Origin: Planctomycetota bacterium
Lineage (GTDB): Bacteria > Planctomycetota > Planctomycetia > Pirellulales > Pirellulaceae
Assembly (NCBI GenBank): GCA_018970165.1
Contig: JAGWWZ010000038.1
Coordinates: forward strand, 1-34,532
Direction of reading: 5' to 3'
DNA length: 34,532 bases
Below the pieces are notes generated by a model. The model was given only the letters and a program-made list of their open reading frames with translations, was not told the DNA's origin and searched no databases. A program made the translations under genes and the position numbers. The first letter of the stretch is position 1. Every line of letters starts with the position of its first letter. Shown here piece after piece: positions 9,228 to 17,909 of the stretch.

Positions 9228-11648
9228 CTAGAGGTTATCTCCCTCGGTCGATGTTCCTGGTTGAATTGGTATCGCTTCCTGTCCCCATGTCCACCCAGCA
9301 ACACTCGGCATGTCGTCCCCGTGTTCCTCAATGTAGTTCTTATGATCTATCAGCGCTTCGTGAATCGCCTGCTTGAAGTATGCGGCGCGCGAACCGAGTT
9401 GCGGTAGGCGATCGATCACATCGCCGCACAGGTGAAACCGATCGATTTCGTTCATCACCACCATGTCGAACGGAGTCGTGGTTGTTCCTTCTTCCTTGTA
9501 CCCTCGAACGTGCATATTCGCGTGATTGGTACGTTTGTAGGTTAATCGATGGATCAACCAGGGATAGCCATGAAATGCAAAGATGACCGGCTTGTCCTTG
9601 GTGAACAGGACATCGAAGTCATGATCGGGCATGCCATGGGGGTGGAGCGACTGGGGCTGCAACCGCATTAGATTCACAACGTTCACGACGCGGACTTTGA
9701 GGTCGGGCAAGTATTTCCGGAGCAAGCTGACGGCCGCGAGCGTTTCCAGTGTCGGAACATCGCCGCAACATGCCATCACGACATCGGGCTCGCATCCTCG
9801 ATCGTTGCTCGCCCACTCCCAGATGCCAACGCCTGCAGCGCAGTGCTTAATCGCTTGATCCATCGTCAGCCACTGAGGTGCGGGCTGTTTACCTGCGACG
9901 ACCACGTTGACGTAGTTTCGACTGCGCAGGCAATGGTCGGTGATGGTTAACAGGCAGTTTGCATCCGGGGGCAAGTAGACGCGAATGACCTCTGCCTTCT
10001 TATTAACCACATGATCGATAAAGCCAGGATCCTGGTGACTGAGACCGTTGTGGTCCTGGCGCCAAACGTGAGAGCTTAAAAAATAATTGAGCGATGCGAT
10101 CGGGCGCCGCCAAGGAATATGATTGCAGACCTTCAACCACTTGGCATGTTGGTTGAACATCGAATCGACGATGTGGATGAATGCCTCATAACAAGAGAAA
10201 AATCCGTGGCGACCGGTAAGCAGGTATCCCTCGAGCCACCCCTGGCATTGATGTTCGCTGAGGACTTCCATGACTCGACCATCGGGCGATAGCTTGTCGT
10301 CTTCGGGATAGATTTCTCCCATGAAGCAACGATTGGTCACATCGAGCACATCTTGCCAACGGTTGGAGTTGTTTTCATCGGGGCTGAAGAGACGAAAGTT
10401 CTTGCTGTCGAGATTGAGCTTCATCACATCGCGCAGGTAGGTCCCCATCACGCGAGCCGATTCCGCGATAGTGCCGCCAGGCTTGGAGACCTTGACGGCA
10501 TAATCGCGATAGTCGGGAAGCCGCAGATCGCGGAGCAGTTCACCACCATTGGTGTGTGGGTTCGCGCTCATACGCCGCGTGCCTTTCGGAGCTAGCTCAG
10601 CGAATTCCGTTCGGAAGCGTCCAGACTCATCGAATAATTCCTCTGGACGGTAGCTCTTCATCCATTGTTCGAGGATGCGGATGTGCTCTTCTTTGTCCAT
10701 GTCTCCCATGGGTACTTGATGGCTCCGCCAGTAGTCTTCGCATTTCTTGCCGTCGATCTCTGGAGGACAGGTCCAGCCCTTGGGCGTGCGAAAAACAATC
10801 ATCGGCCAGGTCGGACGCTGAGTGACTCCACGCTGGCGAGCGTTCGCCCAGATCGCTTCGATTTCGGGAATTACGTGATCTAGGGCCGACGCAAGCTGTT
10901 GGTGAACCGAAGCATGGTCGGAGCCTTCCACAAAGTAGGGCTTGTAGCCCATCCCTTCGAAGAGTTTCTCCAGTTCATCCTTCGGGATGCGGGCGAGGAA
11001 GCATGGGTTAGCGATCTTGTAACCGTTGAGGTGCAGTATCGGCAGAACGCAACCGTCGCGAGCCGGGTTGAGGAATTTATTGCTATGCCAACTGGTCGCA
11101 AGGGGTCCTGTTTCCGCTTCGCCGTCTCCAACAATGCATGCGACGATCAAATCGGGATTGTCGAACGCGGCACCGAAGGCATGGCTGAGGGCATAGCCGA
11201 GTTCGCCACCTTCGTGAATACTGCCGGGGGTTTCAGGGGCGACGTGACTTGGGATACCCCCTGGGAAACTGAACTGCTTGAACAGTTTCTGCATGCCATC
11301 GGCGTCTTGGCTGATATCTGGGTAGACTTCGCTATAGGTCCCTTCGAGGTACGCATGGGCTACGAGCGAAGGACCACCGTGACCGGGCCCGATGATATAC
11401 ATCATATCTAGGTCATCGCGCTTGATGACCCGATTGAGATGAACATAGAGCATATTCAAGCCGGGGGAGGTACCCCAGTGGCCTAGCAGCCGTGGCTTGA
11501 TATGCTCGCGCCGCAGTGGTTCTTTGAGGAGCGGGTTTTTGAAGAGATATATCTGGCCGACCGAGAGATAATTGGACGCCCTCCAGTAAGCGTCCATTTT
11601 ATGCAGTTCCTGATCCGACAGTGGTCCAGCGTGAAATGTCGATGCCAT
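9228..11648 (-). CDS. xfp: Xylulose-5-phosphate/fructose-6-phosphate phosphoketolase
   Basis: This thiamine-diphosphate enzyme splits xylulose 5-phosphate or fructose 6-phosphate with phosphate to give acetyl phosphate plus glyceraldehyde 3-phosphate or erythrose 4-phosphate. The 806-residue length is standard. Family landmarks are HWGTSPGLN near 57-65, [10 protein letters not shown] near 86-95, the ThDP-binding [14 protein letters not shown] near 174-187, and a C-terminal transketolase-like domain ([16 protein letters not shown]). ATG at 11648 is preceded by GGAG ten bases upstream. It is first in an operon with glgX, which links glycogen mobilisation to a phosphoketolase shunt; no acetate kinase or phosphotransacetylase is in view. 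Two direct repeats lie just upstream. Confidence 0.96.
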   Translation of the reverse strand: MASTFHAGPLSDQELHKMDAYWRASNYLSVGQIYLFKNPLLKEPLRREHIKPRLLGHWGTSPGLNMLYVHLNRVIKRDDLDMMYIIGPGHGGPSLVAHAYLEGTYSEVYPDISQDADGMQKLFKQFSFPGGIPSHVAPETPGSIHEGGELGYALSHAFGAAFDNPDLIVACIVGDGEAETGPLATSWHSNKFLNPARDGCVLPILHLNGYKIANPCFLARIPKDELEKLFEGMGYKPYFVEGSDHASVHQQLASALDHVIPEIEAIWANARQRGVTQRPTWPMIVFRTPKGWTCPPEIDGKKCEDYWRSHQVPMGDMDKEEHIRILEQWMKSYRPEELFDESGRFRTEFAELAPKGTRRMSANPHTNGGELLRDLRLPDYRDYAVKVSKPGGTIAESARVMGTYLRDVMKLNLDSKNFRLFSPDENNSNRWQDVLDVTNRCFMGEIYPEDDKLSPDGRVMEVLSEHQCQGWLEGYLLTGRHGFFSCYEAFIHIVDSMFNQHAKWLKVCNHIPWRRPIASLNYFLSSHVWRQDHNGLSHQDPGFIDHVVNKKAEVIRVYLPPDANCLLTITDHCLRSRNYVNVVVAGKQPAPQWLTMDQAIKHCAAGVGIWEWASNDRGCEPDVVMACCGDVPTLETLAAVSLLRKYLPDLKVRVVNVVNLMRLQPQSLHPHGMPDHDFDVLFTKDKPVIFAFHGYPWLIHRLTYKRTNHANMHVRGYKEEGTTTTPFDMVVMNEIDRFHLCGDVIDRLPQLGSRAAYFKQAIHEALIDHKNYIEEHGDDMPSVAGWTWGQEAIPIQPGTSTEGDNL

Positions 11649-11691
11649 AACCGTTCGACTCCAGGGTTCATAAAAATTTTTGCTGCACCGA

Positions 11692-11716
11692 TCTTTTCGT
11701 TCGGCTCTTTTCGTTC
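11692..11716. promoter_or_regulatory. Direct repeats upstream of xfp
   Basis: TCTTTTCGTTC occurs at 11692-11702 and again at 11706-11716, a 14-bp period, about 44-68 bases upstream of the xfp start codon. This position suits a repressor or activator site. The role is inferred from location alone. Confidence 0.3.
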
Positions 11717-11840
11717 AGCAGATACATCGATCAGTTTACCCGCCTTCTTATTGAGTGTCTGCTACGGGTTCCGGATTCACCGAACCGTACTAACCATGAA
11801 TAGAAATAAGGTGATTGACACATTCGATCTGGAAGTTTTG

Positions 11841-11852
11841 GGATTGCAATCC
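11841..11852. promoter_or_regulatory. Perfect 12-bp palindrome GGATTGCAATCC
   Basis: This sits in the 620-base divergent region between xfp and the sugar-modification cluster. Another inverted repeat, TTGGGG-7-CCCCAA, lies at 11933-11951. Either could be an operator; nothing ties them to a known regulator. The rest of 11649-12270 holds two doubtful small ORFs listed separately. Confidence 0.25.
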
Positions 11853-11961
11853 TGAGATACGTAGGGAATTGCCTATAACTCGTAGCGTCGGCGCATGTAC
11901 TTGTTAAATTCCGGATCTGATTTCGTTTAGGTTTGGGGTAATTTGCCCCAATCTACGAATA

Positions 11962-12054
11962 GTGGTGGATAAACGCCCGGAAATAGTCGCCATCGGGCTT
12001 GCGTGCTTTTCGGCGGCCGTTTTGGCATTCGTTTTGACTTGGGCCTGCTTTTAG
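11962..12054 (+). CDS. Possible 30-residue single-span membrane peptide
   Basis: A GTG-initiated frame encodes a charged start (VVDKRPE) followed by one hydrophobic span (IVAIGLACFSAAVLAFVLTW) and TAG. The composition is what one expects of a small membrane protein, but no convincing ribosome binding site precedes it and GTG is the only start. It may be chance. Confidence 0.25.
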   Translation: MVDKRPEIVAIGLACFSAAVLAFVLTWACF

Positions 12055-12087
12055 ATCGGGGGCGAAGCAACGATTTGGATCACGAAG

Positions 12088-12270
12088 ATGGCCAAACCTA
12101 GGAGCATTAGGAACCATGGCTGGAGCTTTGCAGTGTGGATAGGCGCTAGTTACACTATGAACGTGTTAGATCGTTTTCAGGTCCATTTTTTCGGATGGCA
12201 AGCTTCATTTCCTGATGGATGTGCGGGTGAGCCACGCAACCCAACGAAAGCCGATTCAGGTTTGGAATAG
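12088..12270 (+). CDS. Doubtful 60-residue ORF abutting the GT2 gene
   Basis: An ATG frame runs to a TAG that directly abuts the ATG of the glycosyltransferase at 12271. That could mean translational coupling, but the sequence (Trp- and Phe-rich, no recognisable motif) looks like no family I know and only a weak GAAG precedes it. It may simply be leader sequence of the cluster. Confidence 0.2.
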   Translation: MAKPRSIRNHGWSFAVWIGASYTMNVLDRFQVHFFGWQASFPDGCAGEPRNPTKADSGLE

Positions 12271-13530
12271 ATGATCCTTTCGGCATTCATTATTTGCGGA
12301 ACGCTGGCTGCAACAGCGATCTGGCAGACGTTATTTGGGATGTTGTTCGCCCGCTTGCTGTACCGATGTCGACCATGCGTGGTTGAGGACTCGCGCTTGC
12401 CGTTTGCCTCGGTGTTATTACCTCTTCGAGGGGCGGACCCCCAATTGGCTGAGGGTTTGAGGAAGCTTCTACTGCAGGATTATCCGAGGTACGACCTGCA
12501 GATTGTCGTAGACCGGCATGAAGATCCTGCTTGGCAGTTGGTTCAAGATGTTGTCAGTGCGACTGGGGCAACCAACGTTCACGTAAGCATCGTAGAGGAG
12601 CGGAGCCAACGTTGTAGTCCTCAATGCAGTGCCTTGATTCAAGCCGTTCGCAATTTGGATCCGCAATGCGAGGTGGTAGTCATTATCGACGGAGATGTTT
12701 TGACGCATCCAACTTGGCTTCGAGAATTAGTGCATCCCCTATTGGATCCGACGACAGGTATCTCCCACGGCAATCGCTGGTTTGTTCCGTCGATCAATAA
12801 CTGGGGATCGCTGGTTCGCGTCCTTTGGAATGCGGGGGCTGTGGTGCCGATGCACTATTTACACATTCCTTGGGCTGGAAGCTTAGCGATAAAAAAGTCG
12901 GTTCTGTTGGAATCGGGATTGTTCGATCTTTGGCCCACGACGATTGTACCCGATGCTCCTTCGAAGGGTTTGTTAACCCGCATGGGTTTACGGATATGTT
13001 TTGTCCCATCGCTGATGATGGTCAATCGCGAGCGGTGCGATTTGGCCTTCAGCCACGATTTCATGAAGCGTCAAATGATGTGGACTCGCATATACCACCC
13101 TAACTGGGCACCTGTTCTTCTTCACGCGGTATTGACATCGGCGGTGATTGTCGGGGCATTCTTGGTGACAGTGATTGCTGCAGTAGCAGGGCGGTGGATG
13201 ATTGCGGGTGGGGTTGGGGGTAGCTTGGTCGTTTTCTTACTGGCTATGGCATCCGTGTTTGGATGGATGGAAGGGGGGGTTCGGCATGTATGCCGTCTTC
13301 GCGGCGAAAACCTGGAAAATTTTGGAATTGGAAAATGGTTGAAGCTAGCATGTGCTATTCCGCTGACACAGTTCGTGTATTTGAGCGCCGTATTCCTCGC
13401 GACCTTCCAACGGCAAGTTACATGGAGAGGAATTACTTATCGTGTTCGCAGTGCTTTTGATGTTACGGTGGTCGGCGATCAGCCCTACAAACAGTCGGAG
13501 GAATTGGCGGGGTCCAATGTTTCGCTATAG
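12271..13530 (+). CDS. Membrane-bound family 2-type glycosyltransferase (ceramide-glucosyltransferase-like)
   Basis: The 419-residue protein has an N-terminal membrane helix (residues 1-30) and a cytosolic GT domain beginning PFASVLLPLRGADPQL. The nucleotide-sugar/metal motif IDGD is at 139-142, a likely third Asp is at 228 (VPDAPSKG), and RQMMW at 267-271 corresponds to the (Q/R)xxRW-type motif. Two to three C-terminal membrane helices span about 283-380, then VTWRGITYRV near 383-392, an ending common in processive or lipid-linked GT2 enzymes. This pattern resembles GT21/HpnI-type enzymes that glycosylate lipids; the substrate is unknown. ATG at 12271 has GGA five bases upstream. It starts a same-strand run of five sugar-modification genes reaching 17842. 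Confidence 0.8.
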   Translation: MILSAFIICGTLAATAIWQTLFGMLFARLLYRCRPCVVEDSRLPFASVLLPLRGADPQLAEGLRKLLLQDYPRYDLQIVVDRHEDPAWQLVQDVVSATGATNVHVSIVEERSQRCSPQCSALIQAVRNLDPQCEVVVIIDGDVLTHPTWLRELVHPLLDPTTGISHGNRWFVPSINNWGSLVRVLWNAGAVVPMHYLHIPWAGSLAIKKSVLLESGLFDLWPTTIVPDAPSKGLLTRMGLRICFVPSLMMVNRERCDLAFSHDFMKRQMMWTRIYHPNWAPVLLHAVLTSAVIVGAFLVTVIAAVAGRWMIAGGVGGSLVVFLLAMASVFGWMEGGVRHVCRLRGENLENFGIGKWLKLACAIPLTQFVYLSAVFLATFQRQVTWRGITYRVRSAFDVTVVGDQPYKQSEELAGSNVSL

Positions 13531-13652
13531 CGATAAAATGAAATCTCTTAAGCTCCCCCTAGATACGAACCAAAGGTCTGTTTAATCTGGTCTGTAGCGG
13601 CAGGTTGGTCTTCCGTTGGCTTTCACAATATGCCCTTTTCACTCGATATCCG

Positions 13653-14636
13653 ATGATGAGCCAACAGTCTTTTGCATCCACTTCCGTTGGGGCGATCCCT
13701 TCTGCGGCGATATCTTTCGAATTGCCTTCGGCGTTGGTTGCTCCGTTGACCGACAATCAGCACTTGATAGAAATGATCAGTGATGTTTTGCAACTTCCGC
13801 GGGATGAAGTGGGGCGACTTCTCTATGAAGAGGAGATGTCTCTTGGCGCGTATCAGCGGCGCGATGCGGATCGGTGGGGCATCGAGCCGGGTGTGTGGAA
13901 CGCTAAGTTGATCGAATTCTACAAAAACACCAACATGGGTATTTTTGGCAATCCGGTTTGGAATCGGCGTGCTGAAAAACTGGAACTCCGAGGTTGGATT
14001 GGCCGTTACTTGAGAAAGATTAGCCAGGCTCCACTCGACGTGCTTACGGTCGGGGATGGGTCGGGATTTGATAGTCTCTACTTAGCTCTATGTGGCCATC
14101 GCGTCACGTACTCGGAGGAGTCTCGTGCCAGTATTGCCTTTGCGAGGCGGATGTTTACCGAGTCGAACGTGCCGGTTCGGATAACGGATGATTTAGCAAA
14201 GGAGTCGCAGGAGTCATTTGACGTCGTGGTATGTTTAGACGTGTTAGAGCACGTGCCGGATCCGCCCGCTTTTGTTAAGCAGTTGACGGGCTACCTCCGG
14301 CCCGGCGGCCGTTTGATCGTGCATGCCCCCTTCTTCTTTGTTGGCTATCTGAATCCCACGCACTTGTCTAGTAATCGAAAATACAGCGGCGATCTGAATG
14401 CGCTTTACAGTTCGAATGGCCTGCGCTTAGTCGACGGTCGCTTTTGGTGGGATCCGATTGTATTGGCCAAGCCCGGGCCGCATCCTGTGTGTGACAGGAC
14501 TTCACGGATAACGCTTTTGAAGATCAGCGGACTCGTTCTCGCCTTGGCTCGTTGGTGGAACTGGCCCCATTGTCGTGTTGCGACTCGGGCGATGCAAAAG
14601 CGAGAGCCTCGATGGTTAAAGGGACTGGAACCGTGA
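13653..14636 (+). CDS. Class I SAM-dependent methyltransferase
   Basis: From ATG 13653 the protein has 327 residues; an in-frame TTG at 13605 would add 16, and neither start has a strong ribosome binding site. The SAM-binding motif I is VLTVGDGSGFDSL, followed by the acidic strand end YSEES, FDVVVCLDVLEHVPDP (motif II) and LRPGGRLIVHAPFF (motif III). An N-terminal 100-residue extension precedes the Rossmann fold. DVLEHVPDP and the neighbouring sugar enzymes suggest methylation of a sugar or glycolipid, which is inference. It lies 122 bases after the GT2 stop codon and 104 before the next methyltransferase. The intervening 14637-14739 shows no convincing gene. Confidence 0.85.
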   Translation: MMSQQSFASTSVGAIPSAAISFELPSALVAPLTDNQHLIEMISDVLQLPRDEVGRLLYEEEMSLGAYQRRDADRWGIEPGVWNAKLIEFYKNTNMGIFGNPVWNRRAEKLELRGWIGRYLRKISQAPLDVLTVGDGSGFDSLYLALCGHRVTYSEESRASIAFARRMFTESNVPVRITDDLAKESQESFDVVVCLDVLEHVPDPPAFVKQLTGYLRPGGRLIVHAPFFFVGYLNPTHLSSNRKYSGDLNALYSSNGLRLVDGRFWWDPIVLAKPGPHPVCDRTSRITLLKISGLVLALARWWNWPHCRVATRAMQKREPRWLKGLEP

Positions 14637-14739
14637 GCGACGACAACGGCGGCGAGTGGCCGCGAAACAATGCATTGCGAAGCAGCAGCGTTAACCTTGA
14701 TATGAACAATTTCCACTTGTTGGTGAACCAAGAAACCTA

Positions 14740-15615
14740 ATGCCCTGCACTGAATGTAATCTTTGTGAGACGCCAGGGACATTGGCAGAGTCCAGCGGCA
14801 TCGCTCGGGTGTCGTCCAATCTAAGGAAGTTCCGACAGGAGCAGTTCACCGTCTGGCGGTGCTCGAACTGTCAGTCGCTGCATTCGAAGGAGGACGTGGA
14901 CCTGGGCTATTACTATGCGCATTATTACTTAGGAAACCACCAGCTCGATTATTTTTCGCGATGCAGTTATCGCAGTCGTCTTCAGAAACTGATGCGACAG
15001 GGGTTTTGCCTCGAGCATTCACTGCTGGATTATGGGTGCGGCCCAGGCTTATTTGTGACGTATCTGCGAGAGAAAGGGCACGCCGACGTTGCGGGGTACG
15101 ATCCGTATGTGCCGGATATGGCCGATCCCCGTCGGCTGGAACGGCAGTACGACGTGGTTACTGCTTTCGATGTGATCGAACACGATGCGGACCCGCAACA
15201 GTTCTTGCAGCGCCTGCTGTCATTTGTCAAGCCAGGCGGTTTGCTCGTGATCGGCACCCCAAATGCCGAGACGATCGATCTGCAGAAGCCGCAGACCGTG
15301 GAACTGCATCAACCGTACCACCGGCATATTCTTTCGCAGCGTATCCTGGAGGCGTTGGGGCGGCAGTTGGGTTTAGAGGTCTTGGAGGTACAAAATCGAT
15401 ATTACATGGATACGCTGTTCCCGGCCGTGAACACGCGTTTTATCTGGGAGTATGTGTACGCGCATGGCGGCGTTTTGGACGCCACCATGGAACCAGCCCA
15501 GGTGGGGCGTGTGCTGACCTCGCCGCGGTTGCTGTTTTTCGCCGTGGCTGGCTACTTCTTTCCTCCGCGACAGAGTATGCTCGTTTTTTTCCGTAAACCA
15601 ATGGTGTCGCAATGA
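14740..15615 (+). CDS. SAM-dependent methyltransferase with N-terminal zinc-ribbon-like cysteines
   Basis: The 291-residue protein starts with cysteines at 3, 6, 9, 41 and 44 (CTECNLCE, CSNC), a probable zinc site. A Methyltransf_23-type domain follows, with motif I LLDYGCGPGLF near 95-105, acidic GYDPYVPDM near 119-127, YDVVTAFDVIEHDADP near 137-152 and FVKPGGLLVIGTPN near 162-175. Cys-rich N-termini of this kind are common in sugar C- and O-methyltransferases of glycan clusters. ATG overlaps an upstream TAA of an unconvincing ORF; the ribosome binding site is weak. It belongs to the 12271-17842 cluster. Confidence 0.87.
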   Translation: MPCTECNLCETPGTLAESSGIARVSSNLRKFRQEQFTVWRCSNCQSLHSKEDVDLGYYYAHYYLGNHQLDYFSRCSYRSRLQKLMRQGFCLEHSLLDYGCGPGLFVTYLREKGHADVAGYDPYVPDMADPRRLERQYDVVTAFDVIEHDADPQQFLQRLLSFVKPGGLLVIGTPNAETIDLQKPQTVELHQPYHRHILSQRILEALGRQLGLEVLEVQNRYYMDTLFPAVNTRFIWEYVYAHGGVLDATMEPAQVGRVLTSPRLLFFAVAGYFFPPRQSMLVFFRKPMVSQ

Positions 15616-15680
15616 CACATCACGCTGGGCGTCACCGCTGTGCCCTCTGATACCGCGTTGCCAATCTTTGAGGTCGATCC

Positions 15681-16565
15681 ATGTTGAGAGAAATCTATGC
15701 AGCGATGCAGCAGTTCTATCATGGTGTACGGAATGCAGCAGACTGGTCGCGCGTGACTTTGGAAGCTCTGCGGCGAGAGCCCTGCTACCAGGATCCGCGT
15801 TGTCTGATTCCGTTTGGGGGCAAGGTCTATTCGCAGAACGATGAGGACGGCATCCTCCGCGAGATCTTCCGCCGTATTGGCACGCACCGCAAAGTGTTTG
15901 TCGAATTCGGCGTGGGGCACGGGCTGGAGAATAACTCGGTCAGTCTGCTGCTGGACGACTGGCGTGGGCTTTGGCTGGAGGGGAACCGGCGCTTTGTCGA
16001 GCAGATCCAGCGAGGATTCCGACGGATGATTGCGGAAGACCAATTGCGGCTGGTCCACACCTTCATCACACGCGACAACATCGACGACTTGATTCGGCAG
16101 CACACACCCGATCGGGAGGTCGACTTGTTGTCGGTCGATATCGATGGCAACGATTTCCATGTCCTGGAGCGAATCCAGTGCATTTCGCCACGCGTCATCG
16201 TGATGGAGTACAACTCGAAATTCGCGCCGCCGTTGTTGTACTGCATGGATTACGATGACCGGCACATGTGGGACGGCACTGACAAGATGGGAGCCTCGCT
16301 GAAGTTTCTGGAACTTGCGCTAGCGGCCCGTGGCTATCATCTGGTGGGTTGCAGTCTGACCGGCATCAACGCGTTTTTCGTGCGACACGATTTGGTGGGT
16401 GACCAGTTTCTGCCGCCATTCACGGCGGAGACCCACTATCAGCCGCCGCGTTATTGGTTGTCAGGATTCAGCGCCGGCCATCGGCCATCGTATGCCACCG
16501 TGGACAATCGACTGCGTTCCGCTCGCCAGCGGGCCGCTGGTCAGGGAGCGGGCAGTCGACCATGA
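15681..16565 (+). CDS. FkbM-like methyltransferase-fold protein
   Basis: The 294-residue protein contains VYSQNDEDGIL near 49-59, the SAM-site-like FVEFGVGHGLENNS near 73-86, WLEGN near 98-102, DLLSVDIDGND near 148-158 and VIVMEYNSKF near 172-181. This order is characteristic of FkbM-like methyltransferases attached to polysaccharide or natural-product clusters. GAGG lies seven bases before the ATG. Its TGA overlaps the ATG of the next glycosyltransferase (ATGA at 16562-16565), which indicates translational coupling and a shared pathway. The acceptor is unknown. Catalytic activity is inferred from the fold only. Confidence 0.78.
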   Translation: MLREIYAAMQQFYHGVRNAADWSRVTLEALRREPCYQDPRCLIPFGGKVYSQNDEDGILREIFRRIGTHRKVFVEFGVGHGLENNSVSLLLDDWRGLWLEGNRRFVEQIQRGFRRMIAEDQLRLVHTFITRDNIDDLIRQHTPDREVDLLSVDIDGNDFHVLERIQCISPRVIVMEYNSKFAPPLLYCMDYDDRHMWDGTDKMGASLKFLELALAARGYHLVGCSLTGINAFFVRHDLVGDQFLPPFTAETHYQPPRYWLSGFSAGHRPSYATVDNRLRSARQRAAGQGAGSRP

Positions 16566-17842
16566 AGGCGCTGCTGATTCCGCTTGGCTCGCACGGCGAC
16601 GTGCACCCGCTGATCGGTGTGGGATTGGAGTTGCGATCGCGTGGACATGAGGTCACGGTTATTTCGAATGTGTACTTCGAGACACTCGTCCGCAGCCAGG
16701 GCTTAGATTTTATCGGCTTGCAGTCCTTTCGAGAGTTATCCGAGTTCTTCCAGCACCCCGACATCTTCCATCCCACGCGGGGGTGGAAGATCACCGGTCG
16801 CTGGGCCACGCTCGACCCGATGCGCGAGGTGTACGAAACAATCGCTCGCCTATATGTGCCTGGCGAGACGGTCGTAATGGCCGCGTACAGCGCCTTCGGC
16901 GCCCGGATCGCCCAGGAGCACTTGGGAGTGCCACTAGCGACCGTGGTCCTAGAGCCTGACAAGCTGCGCAGCCTCCACCAGACGGCCCTGATGCCCAGAC
17001 CGCTGGTGCTGGATGACTGGGTACCGCAGTTGGCAAAACGCTGGCAACTCGGAATCCTGGATCGGTTTTTTATCGACCGTTTTGTTGGTCCTGCTACCAA
17101 TGCTTTTCGTGCTGAATTGGGGCTGCCGCCAGTCCGCCGCTTTCTCGCGGAATGGTGCCTATCGCCGGACCGCGTAATCGGCTTTTTCCCGGAATGGTTC
17201 GCGCCGTATCAGCCCGATTGGCCACCACAGACCGTGCTGACGGGCTTTCCACTCTGGGACCCCGACTTTGCGCCGGAGGATTTCCGCGAGGTGTTTGAGT
17301 TCCTGGACAGCGGTGATGATCCACCCATCGTGTTTGCGCCGGGAACCCCGATGCAGCACGCGCACCATTTCTTTAGCGCCGCATCGGAAAGCTGTGCGGC
17401 TTTGGGGCGGCGCGGGATGCTGCTGACGAAATATCCGCAGCAACTGCCCACCCGGTTGCCCGCCGGGGTCCAGCATTTTTCCTACGTGCCGTTCCAAGCC
17501 GTTCTGCCCCGTGCCGCAGCCTTGGTCTATCATGGTGGGATCAGTTCCATAGGCCGTGTGCTGGCCACAGGCATCCCCCAGGTTCTCATGCCCATGGCCT
17601 ACAACCAGCCCGACGACGCGAGGCGTTTGAAGCGGCTGGGAGTCGCGGACGTACTGCCACCGAACCAGTTTCGAGGTCCACGGTTGACACGCGTCCTCGG
17701 TCGATTGCTCGATTCGCAGCAAGTCGCGGCACGCTGCCGACAGTTAGCCGGGAAATTCGGAGGTTGTCATCCCGTGGGCCAGATTAGCGACCTACTCGAG
17801 ACACTGCAAGGAACCGATCTGCGACGCTCCCGCATGAAGTGA
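16562..17842 (+). CDS. GT1-type (UDP-glycosyltransferase-like) glycosyltransferase
   Basis: The 426-residue, GT-B fold protein begins MKALLIPLGSHGDVHPLIGVGLELRSRGHEV, a classic N-terminal loop of GT1 enzymes. The donor-binding half carries FAPGTP near 258-263, YVPFQAVLPRAAALVYHGGISS near 308-329 and MAYNQPDDARRL near 345-356, matching the HGG...Q-D motif that holds the UDP- or dTDP-sugar. I chose the ATG at 16562 (ATGA overlap with the FkbM-like gene) over a GTG at 16454, which lies deep inside that gene. It ends the cluster and converges with the next minus-strand gene across 67 bases. Glycosylation of a lipid or secondary metabolite is inferred. Confidence 0.88.
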   Translation: MKALLIPLGSHGDVHPLIGVGLELRSRGHEVTVISNVYFETLVRSQGLDFIGLQSFRELSEFFQHPDIFHPTRGWKITGRWATLDPMREVYETIARLYVPGETVVMAAYSAFGARIAQEHLGVPLATVVLEPDKLRSLHQTALMPRPLVLDDWVPQLAKRWQLGILDRFFIDRFVGPATNAFRAELGLPPVRRFLAEWCLSPDRVIGFFPEWFAPYQPDWPPQTVLTGFPLWDPDFAPEDFREVFEFLDSGDDPPIVFAPGTPMQHAHHFFSAASESCAALGRRGMLLTKYPQQLPTRLPAGVQHFSYVPFQAVLPRAAALVYHGGISSIGRVLATGIPQVLMPMAYNQPDDARRLKRLGVADVLPPNQFRGPRLTRVLGRLLDSQQVAARCRQLAGKFGGCHPVGQISDLLETLQGTDLRRSRMK

Positions 17843-17873
17843 TGGCGGACGCATCCAAATCGAGTCATGAGTT

Positions 17874-17904
17874 ACTTAGAAGTGAAGTGCTGCACTTGGT
17901 AAGT
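17874..17904. terminator. Inverted repeat in the convergent gap, possible bidirectional terminator
   Basis: ACTTA at 17874-17878 pairs with TAAGT at 17900-17904, and AAGTG at 17885-17889 with CACTT at 17893-17897 around a CTG loop. It fills the 67-base gap between two convergent genes. The stem is short and AT-rich without a T-run, so termination is only plausible. Confidence 0.3.
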
Positions 17905-17909
17905 AGGGT

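Noticed and set aside
11502-11855. 117-codon plus-strand ORF over the xfp start
   Set aside because: It is antisense to conserved phosphoketolase sequence and has no domain.
13605-13652. TTG start for the first methyltransferase
   Set aside because: A TTG with only a weak GCAGG upstream; ATG 13653 is the simpler start, although neither has a strong site.
14552-14740. 62-codon ORF whose TAA overlaps the ATG of the second methyltransferase
   Set aside because: Two thirds lies inside the preceding methyltransferase in another frame and the sequence is low in recognisable structure; the overlap is probably chance.
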